Shown here: piece after piece, positions 34,211-45,210 of the stretch | How the letters are laid out: each line of letters opens with the position of its first letter | Numbering within the stretch: position 1 is the stretch's first letter | DNA from: Eubacterium sp. MSJ-21 | GTDB taxonomy: Bacteria > Bacillota > Clostridia > Lachnospirales > Lachnospiraceae | Length of the DNA: 64,000 bases | NCBI RefSeq assembly: GCF_018918185.1 | Contig: NZ_JAHLPZ010000004.1 | Coordinates: forward strand, 1 to 64,000 | Reading direction: 5' to 3' | Notes under the pieces: generated by a model | Seen by the model: only the letters and a program-made list of their open reading frames with translations | The model's database searches: none | Told to the model about the DNA's origin: nothing | Made by a program: the position numbers and the translations under genes

Positions 34211-36712
34211 CTATTTTGTTTCTGTATAACTCTGATTGATACGAATGTTCTTGATAGTTCCGGATCCCACCGTATATCCACATTTTTCCAATAGTTTCCT
34301 ATACATAGCAAGCTGTTCCCTCATTGCCTTCTCGAACTGCCACTTCATGGAATTATAATATCTGATTTCAACATCGTCATATTTGCCCGACGGCAGTTCC
34401 CTCCATTCAGATACATCAAACTTAATAAAGTCATATTCACCGGTACTCCGCCTCTTTATAATATCCGGACATCCGACAATCCATGTTCCATCTTCAAGAA
34501 CACGGCACATCGTGTTCAACTTTTTGGCATTCGCACATGTCACAGCATCATGTGTCAGTTCGACCATACCAAGGAACTGTTGACGCACGTTCTCGATATC
34601 TACCTCATACACCGGCGGGTTCTTCAATATATACTGCTCAAACAGTTTTGATGCGATCTGTCTGTATTCCTCGATTGTAAGCGACTTTGCAATGCACCGC
34701 TTTATCAGACGGTCAAGCAACCCTTCCGTCGCCTTTTCCGTCAACACCCGGAATACGCCGGACGAAGCATCCGGCTCCATCACTCTCACATATTTGAATT
34801 TCTGTACCCATTCATTCACGGTGTACTCTTTCGTACTTCCTGTATTGCTTTCCTCTGTCGCTCCCTGAAATACAATCTGCTCTCCTGCATTATACGCCTG
34901 TCCCACCAATCTCGTGGAAGATATTGCCGGATCAAAATATCCAACCTTCCGGATACGGTTTTCCAATTCTTTATTCGTTATTGTTCCTCCTTGTTCTTCC
35001 TGACACAACTCATAGATAACGGAGGACGCATTCTCATTTTTTAACTCTGATACATCAAGTCCCGCATAAGACAGATGCAGTGCACCGGAAAGCGCACATG
35101 TCATATGGGCAAGCCGCAGCAACTCCATACGCCGCTGATTCGTCTTCTCAGTCGACCGCATCCCTGCTGCTTCTGATCCAAACTGTTCGATATCCGCATC
35201 AAGCAACAGAAAGTTTTCCTGTTGATACTTCGGATATTTAGAAGCCGCAAGTCCCGCAACATATACGTTCTGCCGGATGGAAGACATCGCCCCCGCAATG
35301 TCCGTCACATGCACAGCCCCCGCGCACGCGGACTGTGCTCCCACCATCTCACGATAGATGTCTGAAAAACTATCTGCGCCTGCCTGTCCCGAATTTACCA
35401 TACGGATGGCTCTGCATTTTCGCCGAATCACCTGCACCGCTTCCTGATCGATCATTGTAAGATAAGATTCTGTATCCGCATTCTCCGGCTGTCTGACACG
35501 CGCATATCTGGCGATAAACTCTTCCACCGGAAGTGCCAGCTCCTCTGCCGTATTTTTCAAAAGCGGAAGGTATGACTTATTCTCCGATAGCTCCAGATAG
35601 ACTCCCAGCGTTGTATCTGCGCTTGCATACAGGAATGATTCTAATTCCAACGCATGCTGCAGATCACGGATCCGCCTCTGATTTGTTTCTGCATCATTTG
35701 TAAAACGGCATTTAGCAACAAATTGATAAAACGACTCTATCTCATTTGAAGTATTCACATCGACCATCCACGCTTCCTCATTCTCTGGAAAATAGCCAAT
35801 CTGTTTCAGCCATGCCTTTTGATCAAAAAACGGATATTCAAGCATCGAACGCAGAGATGCAGCATCGAAAAATCCATCCGTGCTCCAATGCTCATACTTC
35901 CGCAGTAGCATTGCGGGAACTGTATTTGTGATGGACACGCCGCGTCCAAATGTGATCGGTATTGCGTGGCTCACGCTGTAATCATAGAAGATCTGACTGT
36001 ACGAATTATAGTCCGTAAGGGCAACTGTACACTGATCGAGTGCTTTTGTTTCATATACGTCCTGCAGGATTGTCTCCACCTCATTTGCCATGCCATAGCA
36101 CATATTGATACTTGCAAGCTTCGTCGGCTTCTGTTCTGCCTGATACAATACGCGAAACGGAACAGTCCGGACTTTTCCGCCAGATAGTTTCTCCGCCAGT
36201 GCCCACTCCAACGGTGTAAGCGGATATTCCTCAAGCACCGTGACCGGCTGTTCCCACGCATCACATTCTGCAATCGCCCATCGCATAATTTGAATTGTAT
36301 CCGTCCATTTCTGCGCTTCTAACAGTTGCATATACGCTTCATACACCTGCCAGAGCGCCTGATTCTTCTCCTGAAATATTCCCTTTCCCAGTTTCTCCCG
36401 GAGCTGCGTTCCTTCCTCTCCCATTCCAATCATGACACGCATCGTCCGGACCGCCGAGGCAATCTTCTGCACGTCCGCATATTTTACAGTTTCAAAATAA
36501 CGGATTCCCTGCAGCGCCTGCGTGAACAGCATGAACTCCTCATCCGCCGAAATGATATGCTTCGCGATTGCAATACCTGCTCTTAGAAGTGCCTCTTTTG
36601 CAAGACTTAACCCATTATCAATATGCAGATTAAAGCAATTTTTGCCATACAATCCCAGACTTTTTATAAGCTCTGATTTGTTTAATCCCGGTGCCAAAAT
36701 ATGTTGTTCCAT
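34211..36712 (-). CDS. AddB/RexB-like partner protein, shortened and without Walker A
   Basis: The 833-residue protein has no P-loop. Its middle and C-terminal parts have the helicase-like V-Y-V-A-G-L-A-A-S-K-Y-P, R-R-M-E-L-L-R-L-A-H-M-T and L-H-L-S-Y-A-G-L segments typical of AddB/RexB. A terminal PD-(D/E)XK-like stretch reads G-C-P-D-I-I-K...F-I-K-F-D-V-S, where the usual D-Y-K is replaced by D-V-S, so nuclease activity may be lost. No iron-sulfur cysteine set is visible. Canonical AddB is ~1150 residues. GGGGAGG precedes the ATG. It is the first gene of the addB-addA-like operon and diverges from alr. Confidence 0.75.
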   Translation of the reverse strand: MEQHILAPGLNKSELIKSLGLYGKNCFNLHIDNGLSLAKEALLRAGIAIAKHIISADEEFMLFTQALQGIRYFETVKYADVQKIASAVRTMRVMIGMGEEGTQLREKLGKGIFQEKNQALWQVYEAYMQLLEAQKWTDTIQIMRWAIAECDAWEQPVTVLEEYPLTPLEWALAEKLSGGKVRTVPFRVLYQAEQKPTKLASINMCYGMANEVETILQDVYETKALDQCTVALTDYNSYSQIFYDYSVSHAIPITFGRGVSITNTVPAMLLRKYEHWSTDGFFDAASLRSMLEYPFFDQKAWLKQIGYFPENEEAWMVDVNTSNEIESFYQFVAKCRFTNDAETNQRRIRDLQHALELESFLYASADTTLGVYLELSENKSYLPLLKNTAEELALPVEEFIARYARVRQPENADTESYLTMIDQEAVQVIRRKCRAIRMVNSGQAGADSFSDIYREMVGAQSACAGAVHVTDIAGAMSSIRQNVYVAGLAASKYPKYQQENFLLLDADIEQFGSEAAGMRSTEKTNQRRMELLRLAHMTCALSGALHLSYAGLDVSELKNENASSVIYELCQEEQGGTITNKELENRIRKVGYFDPAISSTRLVGQAYNAGEQIVFQGATEESNTGSTKEYTVNEWVQKFKYVRVMEPDASSGVFRVLTEKATEGLLDRLIKRCIAKSLTIEEYRQIASKLFEQYILKNPPVYEVDIENVRQQFLGMVELTHDAVTCANAKKLNTMCRVLEDGTWIVGCPDIIKRRSTGEYDFIKFDVSEWRELPSGKYDDVEIRYYNSMKWQFEKAMREQLAMYRKLLEKCGYTVGSGTIKNIRINQSYTETK

Positions 36713-36970
36713 CTAGTTATTCCTCCCCGAATCTATCTTATAATTATATGTTTCTATTTTTTTAGTTTTATACATATTTCTACTATAATATATTCCATAT
36801 TTATTGTCGAATTCCTTTATTATTTTATCGCATGCTGGATTTTTATCCGTAAAAATTACTGAAAATAAAACATATTCATTTTTCATATCAGGTTTTTTCA
36901 TGAAATATGGATTCTCGTAACTTTTTGTGCTAAAATAAGAACCAAATATTGCATAATCGAGGTGCGAAAG

Positions 36971-38140
36971 ATGGATTCCACATTGAAGCGGACATGGGCG
37001 GAAATTGACTTGGACGCCCTTGCTCATAATTATAAAACATTGCGCGACCGAATTGGTGCGGATGTCAAGTTTTTAGGTGTTGTTAAGGCAGATGCCTACG
37101 GACACGGTTCTGTACAGGTCAGTCGCCTGCTGCAGGAGCTAGGTGCTGATTATCTGGCGGTCAGCAGTATTGATGAAGCGATTGAACTTCGTTTAAATGA
37201 CATCACGATGCCGATTCTGATTCTTGGACATACGCCGAAGGAGCAGGTCAGCCGTCTGATTGAGTACAACATTACACAGGCTGTTACCTGTAAGGCGAAG
37301 GCACTTGAATACAGTGAAGAAGCTGTGAAATGCGGTGGTACGTTGAAGATTCATATCAAGGTTGACACCGGAATGTCACGACTTGGCTATCTGTGCGACG
37401 GGGATTATTTTGATACCGGAGTGGAAGGTATCTGTGAGGGTTGCTCGCTTCCGGGACTTTACGCCGAAGGTATCTTTACACATTTTGCTGTCTCAGATGA
37501 GCCTGGCGATGCATGCAAAGTCTACACGGAGCATCAGTTCCAATTATTTACTGACGTGATCAAAAGCGTCGAAGAAAAGCTTGGCAGACGGTTCGCCATC
37601 CGCCACTGTGCCAATACCGGTGCGGTTGCACGCTATCCGGAAACATGGCTCGATATGGTAAGACCGGGACTTTTGTTATATGGCTATGGTGAATTCGCAG
37701 ATGAGCTTGGACTCCAGCCAGTCATGAGCTTAAAGACGACTGTCAGCACGATCAAGACCTACCCGGCCGGTACCGCAATCAGCTACGGCGGCATCTATGT
37801 AACGGACAAGACGACACGTATGGGCGTCATCCCTTACGGCTATGCCGATGGATTCTTCCGTGCGCTCTCCAACCGTTGCACCCTGATGTCGGAGGAAGGT
37901 CCGGTTTACCAGCGCGGAAAGATCTGCATGGATATGTGCATGATTGATCTGACTGACAAAATGCAGGTCGATGTCGGCAGCGAGATTGAAATCTTCGGAA
38001 AGAAGAATTCCATCAACGATATGGCAGCTCTGGCAAACACGATTCCGTACGAATTAACCTGTGCCGTCAGCAAGCGAGTTCCAAGATTCTACTACCGGAA
38101 TGGAAAGATGATCGAGAAAGAATTGCTGTTGCGTGGGTAA
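36971..38140 (+). CDS. alr: Alanine racemase
   Basis: This 389-residue PLP enzyme converts L-alanine to D-alanine for peptidoglycan. The PLP lysine is Lys39 in V-V-K-A-D-A-Y-G-H-G. The second catalytic Tyr lies in A-I-S-Y-G-G-I-Y-V and the C-terminal domain contains K-I-C-M-D-M-C-M. The ATG at 36971 behind GAGGTG is preferred over an in-frame GTG at 36962, which lies within that ribosome binding site. The gene is transcribed divergently from the helicase operon and ends at a bidirectional terminator shared with lacZ. It is either the housekeeping alr or one of two copies. Confidence 0.95.
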   Translation: MDSTLKRTWAEIDLDALAHNYKTLRDRIGADVKFLGVVKADAYGHGSVQVSRLLQELGADYLAVSSIDEAIELRLNDITMPILILGHTPKEQVSRLIEYNITQAVTCKAKALEYSEEAVKCGGTLKIHIKVDTGMSRLGYLCDGDYFDTGVEGICEGCSLPGLYAEGIFTHFAVSDEPGDACKVYTEHQFQLFTDVIKSVEEKLGRRFAIRHCANTGAVARYPETWLDMVRPGLLLYGYGEFADELGLQPVMSLKTTVSTIKTYPAGTAISYGGIYVTDKTTRMGVIPYGYADGFFRALSNRCTLMSEEGPVYQRGKICMDMCMIDLTDKMQVDVGSEIEIFGKKNSINDMAALANTIPYELTCAVSKRVPRFYYRNGKMIEKELLLRG

Positions 38141-38167
38141 TTTGTTGTGCAGGTAATTACATAGACA

Positions 38168-38198
38168 TGAAAAAGCTGAGACAAAAGTCCCAGCTTTT
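38168..38198. terminator. Bidirectional terminator between alr and lacZ
   Basis: AAAAGCTG-A-GAC and GTC-C-CAGCTTTTT form the stem around AAAA, with A- and T-runs on both flanks. The two genes converge here. Confidence 0.85.
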
Positions 38199-38211
38199 TG
38201 TTTGCCTTCAA

Positions 38212-41363
<3,152 letters not shown>

Positions 41364-41368
41364 AGGAA

Positions 41369-41397
41369 TGGACAAAATATGGACGAAATGATACAAT
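41369..41397 (+). promoter_or_regulatory. Promoter of the AraC-family gene
   Basis: TGGACA (41369-41374) and TACAAT (41392-41397) are 17 bp apart with an extended TG. The 15-mer ATGATACAATGAGCA spanning the -10 (41388-41402) is duplicated at 41467-41481. Confidence 0.55.
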
Positions 41398-41496
41398 GAG
41401 CATTGCGATGGAATGTGCTTGCACATACCAGCATAATGCGAATGCCAACATGGAGCCGCAGGCGACATGATACAATGAGCAATAGGAGGTGTCCCT

Positions 41497-42360
41497 ATGT
41501 ATATCAATACCGGTTACTTAAATCATTCCCATCTGGATTTCAAGGACAAAAGCCGCCCGCTCGTCGTCGGAAGCTGCGGCATTTATCGTCTGAGCGACGA
41601 TCCGAAGATGCCGACCTACCGTCCAAAGGGACGTCTGGATTATCAGATTATATATATCGCATCCGGCCTTGGACATTTTCATTTCGATAAACCGGAAAAT
41701 GAGACAATCGTCCCTGCCGGAAATATGGTGTTGTTCCGTCCAAAGGAACTGCAGAAATACGAATATTATGGAGAAGACAAAACCGAAGTGTACTGGATTC
41801 ACTTCACGGGTTCCGATGTAAAAAACATCCTGCGAAGCTATGGTCTGCAAGATAACCAGAGAGTATTTCCGGTCGGTTCCTCGCTCGAATACGAACAGAT
41901 TTTCAAACAGATTATTCAGGAATTACAGCGATGTCAGGAACACTACGAGGAAATGCTTGCCCTGCTGCTTCGTCATCTGCTTATTGTATTTCAGCGTGAA
42001 CTTACGTGCGAGCACATCCTGAAAAACGAATATCTGGATCGGGAGATGTACAGTGCTGTTACCTATTTCAACGAGAATTACAATCAGGATATCAGTATTG
42101 AAAACTACGCCCAGACAAGGGGCATGAGTGTGAGCTGGTTTATCCGAAACTTCAAGAAATACACCGGCATGACACCGATGCAGTTTATCGTATCGCTGCG
42201 CGTCAACAATGCACAGATTCTTCTGGAGCAGACCAATTATTCGATCTATGAGATTGCGAAGATCGTCGGTTACGATGACCAGCTCTATTTCAGCCGGTTA
42301 TTCCGCAAACAAAAAGGAGTCTCTCCTTCCCAATACAGAAAGAGACAACCCCTTGCCTAA
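41497..42360 (+). CDS. AraC family transcriptional regulator
   Basis: The 287-residue protein has an N-terminal cupin-like sensor (Y-I-A-S-G-L-G-H-F-H-F-D-K-P, V-P-A-G-N-M-V-L-F-R-P). The C-terminal double helix-turn-helix has Y-A-Q-T-R-G-M-S-V-S-W-F-I-R-N-F-K and the signature I-A-K-I-V-G-Y-D-D-Q-L-Y-F-S-R-L-F-R-K. AGGAGG precedes the ATG. Divergent placement from lacZ makes it the likely activator of lactose or galactoside use, with the sugar sensed in the cupin. It starts 246 bp from lacZ with duplicated elements between them. Confidence 0.92.
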   Translation: MYINTGYLNHSHLDFKDKSRPLVVGSCGIYRLSDDPKMPTYRPKGRLDYQIIYIASGLGHFHFDKPENETIVPAGNMVLFRPKELQKYEYYGEDKTEVYWIHFTGSDVKNILRSYGLQDNQRVFPVGSSLEYEQIFKQIIQELQRCQEHYEEMLALLLRHLLIVFQRELTCEHILKNEYLDREMYSAVTYFNENYNQDISIENYAQTRGMSVSWFIRNFKKYTGMTPMQFIVSLRVNNAQILLEQTNYSIYEIAKIVGYDDQLYFSRLFRKQKGVSPSQYRKRQPLA

Positions 42361-42367
42361 TTTCAGA

Positions 42368-42982
42368 TTACAGTTTCTTCAGGAAATGCTCCCGGTTCGG
42401 GTATTCCTCCCGGAATGCCCGCTTTGCGGCCTCCTGCAGCAATGCAAATTCCTTCTCCATATGCAGCATGTGCGGCGCGGTAAACGCAATCGCGCTGATC
42501 TGTTCTGCGATTTTCTTCGCCACACCCTCATCTGATAACTGCCCCATACCGAAAACAATCGACGTAAAACCTCTGCCGTTTCTGCTTACATCAATAAACT
42601 TGCGGAATGCATGCGTCATCTCAGACAGCAGAATTTCCTGTTCGGCTTCCGGCCGCTTGTCTGCATCAAACAGGCACAGTCCGGAGACGGTCTCAACTGC
42701 CTGCTTGCGCTTCTGTCCACCGATATCATTTGCCCCACTCTCCGCAATGTATTTGAGCTGCATCAGATACCCGACGAATGCATCGGTCTTCGGTTTGCGC
42801 TTTCCGTAACGCGCCACCCAGAGTTTCTTTATAAACGCCGCATCCACTTCCTCCGGCTTTCCCGCAGAATGATTTGCTATTTCACTTGCGTTCACAGTTT
42901 TATCTGCATTCGTATTCAATATGTCCAGCCGCTTCTCCGCGTCCATTTCGTTGTAAAATTGCTCTAACCATGTCTCCTGCAT
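42368..42982 (-). CDS. Conserved hypothetical protein, 204 aa
   Basis: This soluble helical protein, possibly of a DUF6553-type family seen in Lachnospiraceae, has E-Q-F-Y-N-E-M-D-A-E-K-R-L at its start. It also has F-G-M-G-Q-L-S-D-E-G-V-A-K-K-I-A and a basic segment K-K-L-W-V-A-R-Y-G-K-R-K. The family name is from memory and unverified. GGAGAACA precedes the ATG. It converges with the AraC gene, leaving 7 bp between stops, and lies downstream of the sugar-sensing operon across a 16-bp tandem repeat. Confidence 0.65.
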   Translation of the reverse strand: MQETWLEQFYNEMDAEKRLDILNTNADKTVNASEIANHSAGKPEEVDAAFIKKLWVARYGKRKPKTDAFVGYLMQLKYIAESGANDIGGQKRKQAVETVSGLCLFDADKRPEAEQEILLSEMTHAFRKFIDVSRNGRGFTSIVFGMGQLSDEGVAKKIAEQISAIAFTAPHMLHMEKEFALLQEAAKRAFREEYPNREHFLKKL

Positions 42983-43028
42983 ATCTGTTCTCCGTTTCTT
43001 TTTATACTACCGACCAACATCTGCATCT

Positions 43029-43136
43029 ATTTATCCGCGCATCCATTCATCCGTGCGTCCATTCATCCGTGCGTCCATTCATCCGTGCGTCCATTCATCC
43101 GTGCGTCCATTCATCCGTGCGTCCATTCATCCACGC
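43029..43136. repeat. 16-bp tandem repeat (VNTR)
   Basis: ATTCATCCGTGCGTCC is repeated perfectly from 43045 to 43124 (five units) with degenerate half units on both sides. The period is not divisible by three and the array lies between two stop/start regions, so it is non-coding. It is likely to vary in copy number between strains. Confidence 0.9.
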
Positions 43137-43199
43137 ATTTAGTCTGCAGCGCATTCAGTCATACATTCATTTTCTGCATAATTCCAGTTGCAGCCTTCC

Positions 43200-44243
43200 T
43201 TACTTTCCAAGGAATGTATCGACGTTGTCCGCGTCTACCTTACGATATTGTGACATATAATAGATGTCATCCTCCAGACCATACCCTTCAATATCGCTTC
43301 CCTGAAACAATGCGACCGTCAAAAGTGCGATCATCCTCGCCTGATCTTCCTTATCGTTATAGACCGTTCCCTGCATCGTACCATGTTCCACTGCCTCCAA
43401 TGCATCGGTCAGACCATCAATGCCGAAAATAATCGGCCGCTCCGCCTGCCTGTAGCCGGCATTTTTGTACGCCTCAACAGCCCCCAGCGCCATCTCATCA
43501 TTGTTCGATAAAATCAACTCAATCTCGGAACCATACTGATCGATCAACTGACTCACCCGGTTTTCTGCCTGTGCCCGGTTCCAGTCTGCAAACTGATAAC
43601 TGAGTTTTTCCAGTTCTATTTCATTCTCAATCATCGTCTTAACCGACAGATCTGTCCGGCTGATTGCATCCTGATGTCCGGCTTCCCCTTCTAAAAGTAC
43701 ATATTGGATCTTCCCATCGCCATTCTTATCGACCTCCGGGTGATTCTTAATATATTCCGCAGCGATCTCGCCCTGCATCTCACCGGACTGTGCCGCATCA
43801 CAGCCAACATAGAAAAGCTTATCCCACTGAAGAAGATCCTCCTGCACCGGCTCCCGGTTAAAGAAAATAACCGGAATATCATTCTGCCGCGCCATACGGA
43901 CGATATTCGACGGTGCTGTCCGGTCAACCAGATTCACGCATAAAACATCACATCCGGCGTCAATCATTTCCTCAACGATCTCGTCCTGCTCCTGCTGGTC
44001 ATTATCGCCGCTTCTTACAGATACGATTACCTTCATCGTGTTGCTCTCTCTCGCTTTCAGATTGCTCTTTATAATATCTGTCATTGCATTGATAAACGGG
44101 TCGTCCGGTGTATATGTCACGACACCAACACGCAACATATGATCGGCTTTTGTGTCCTGCTTTCCGCAGCCTGTCAGTGAAATCAAAAATACCCACACGC
44201 ACAACCATGCTATCATATTTTTCTTTGCATTTCTTCTACTCAT
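43200..44243 (-). CDS. Galactose-binding-type lipoprotein (MglB-like, ordinary order)
   Basis: The 347-residue protein has a lipoprotein signal (L-I-S-L-T-G-C). The fold follows the usual order of the galactose/glucose-binding protein: strand 1 V-G-V-V-T-Y-T-P-D-D-P-F, G-C-D-V-L-C-V-N-L-V-D-R, P-V-I-F-F-N-R-E-P, Ca2+ loop D-K-N-G-D-G-K-I-Q, G-H-Q-D-A-I-S-R, L-S-N-N-D-E-M-A-L-G and I-F-G-I-D-G-L. All main sugar ligands have counterparts. Its ATG overlaps the stop of the preceding gene. Lying last in an operon with a sensor kinase and response regulator, it probably serves sensing rather than bulk uptake. Confidence 0.85.
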   Translation of the reverse strand: MSRRNAKKNMIAWLCVWVFLISLTGCGKQDTKADHMLRVGVVTYTPDDPFINAMTDIIKSNLKARESNTMKVIVSVRSGDNDQQEQDEIVEEMIDAGCDVLCVNLVDRTAPSNIVRMARQNDIPVIFFNREPVQEDLLQWDKLFYVGCDAAQSGEMQGEIAAEYIKNHPEVDKNGDGKIQYVLLEGEAGHQDAISRTDLSVKTMIENEIELEKLSYQFADWNRAQAENRVSQLIDQYGSEIELILSNNDEMALGAVEAYKNAGYRQAERPIIFGIDGLTDALEAVEHGTMQGTVYNDKEDQARMIALLTVALFQGSDIEGYGLEDDIYYMSQYRKVDADNVDTFLGK

Positions 44244-45210
44244 ACGAATACAAAAACCTTTCTATCTCATCCGAGAACAAATCTTCCTTATAAATAACTT
44301 TTACTTCCTTCTCATGGCTCTTCAACGTGTAAAATGTCCGTGTCAGTTCTTTTTCAATTTCCTCGACACTCTCATAACCAATCCCGTATCCATCCGGGAT
44401 TACCAGACACTGCACCTGTCCTGCATCGAGCAGTGCAATCGATTTCATGCTCGTACCAACGCCAAAGATCTTCGCATCCTTATACACACCATTTTCCGCG
44501 TATTCACCCAGCGTATCCAAGGCTTGCGTATCCATTACCACCATATAATCGACGGACTCCTGTGCATCAACAACCGCACAGATATCAGTGTCGCTTTCTT
44601 CATTATACTCCCATGCAATCTCGCAATCCTGTTTCTCCAATGCGTCCTTCAGTCCCTGGATACGATTCACACTTGCCTCCGTCTTGGATCGTCCGGCAAT
44701 CACGCCAATCCTTTTTCCTTTCAGCCCATCTTCGTCCTGCGTAATAAGCTGCGTGCCAAGTGCGTATCCAATCTGGTAATTATCCGGTTTGACTGTCGCA
44801 TACCCGCTTGCCTCTGACTGTTCACCGGTATAAACATCTTCTGTCAGAAGTACAAATGGCTTCTTCTGCTCGCCGAGCCAGTCCAGCATCTCCTTTGTAT
44901 CTGCCCCCGGTGCCGGGCACAGGATAAATGCATCCACATCGTTTTCCAGCTGTTCCTCGATCAGCTCCCGCTCGTCCTGCGCGCTTACAATATCATCTGT
45001 ATTACAGATAATCAGATGCAGATTATTGGTTTTCGCAGACTGCTTTAATCCATTGATTACACCTTCCCACCGGGTGTCACCGGAATTCTGCAGGATAACC
45101 GCTACACGCTTTTGAGCGACATCCTCCTGGAAGATTTTATGTATGAAGAAGGCTGCGAGGACAATCAGAATAAGCTCTGCAATGAGAAATGTTAATTTAT
45201 CTCGTTTCAT
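44236..45210 (-). CDS. Membrane-anchored sugar-binding protein, periplasmic-binding-protein fold
   Basis: The ATG at 45210 behind GGAGGGC gives 324 residues; it overlaps the end of the kinase gene by 14 bp. One N-terminal helix (about residues 6-23) has no lipobox Cys, so it is an uncleaved anchor. The rest is a Peripla_BP_4-type domain: V-A-V-I-L-Q-N-S-G-D-T-R-W, D-A-F-I-L-C-P-A-P-G-A-D, R-I-G-V-I-A-G-R-S and I-F-G-V-G-T-S. It probably presents a sugar to the adjacent kinase. The fourth gene of the operon is a second binding protein. Confidence 0.8.
   Translation of the reverse strand: MKRDKLTFLIAELILIVLAAFFIHKIFQEDVAQKRVAVILQNSGDTRWEGVINGLKQSAKTNNLHLIICNTDDIVSAQDERELIEEQLENDVDAFILCPAPGADTKEMLDWLGEQKKPFVLLTEDVYTGEQSEASGYATVKPDNYQIGYALGTQLITQDEDGLKGKRIGVIAGRSKTEASVNRIQGLKDALEKQDCEIAWEYNEESDTDICAVVDAQESVDYMVVMDTQALDTLGEYAENGVYKDAKIFGVGTSMKSIALLDAGQVQCLVIPDGYGIGYESVEEIEKELTRTFYTLKSHEKEVKVIYKEDLFSDEIERFLYSYE

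Noticed and set aside
36713-37027. 104-residue minus-strand frame upstream of the AddB-like gene
   Set aside because: It overlaps the alr start, has no ribosome binding site at any ATG and is AT-rich. At most a 57-residue tail could be coding, which I cannot support.
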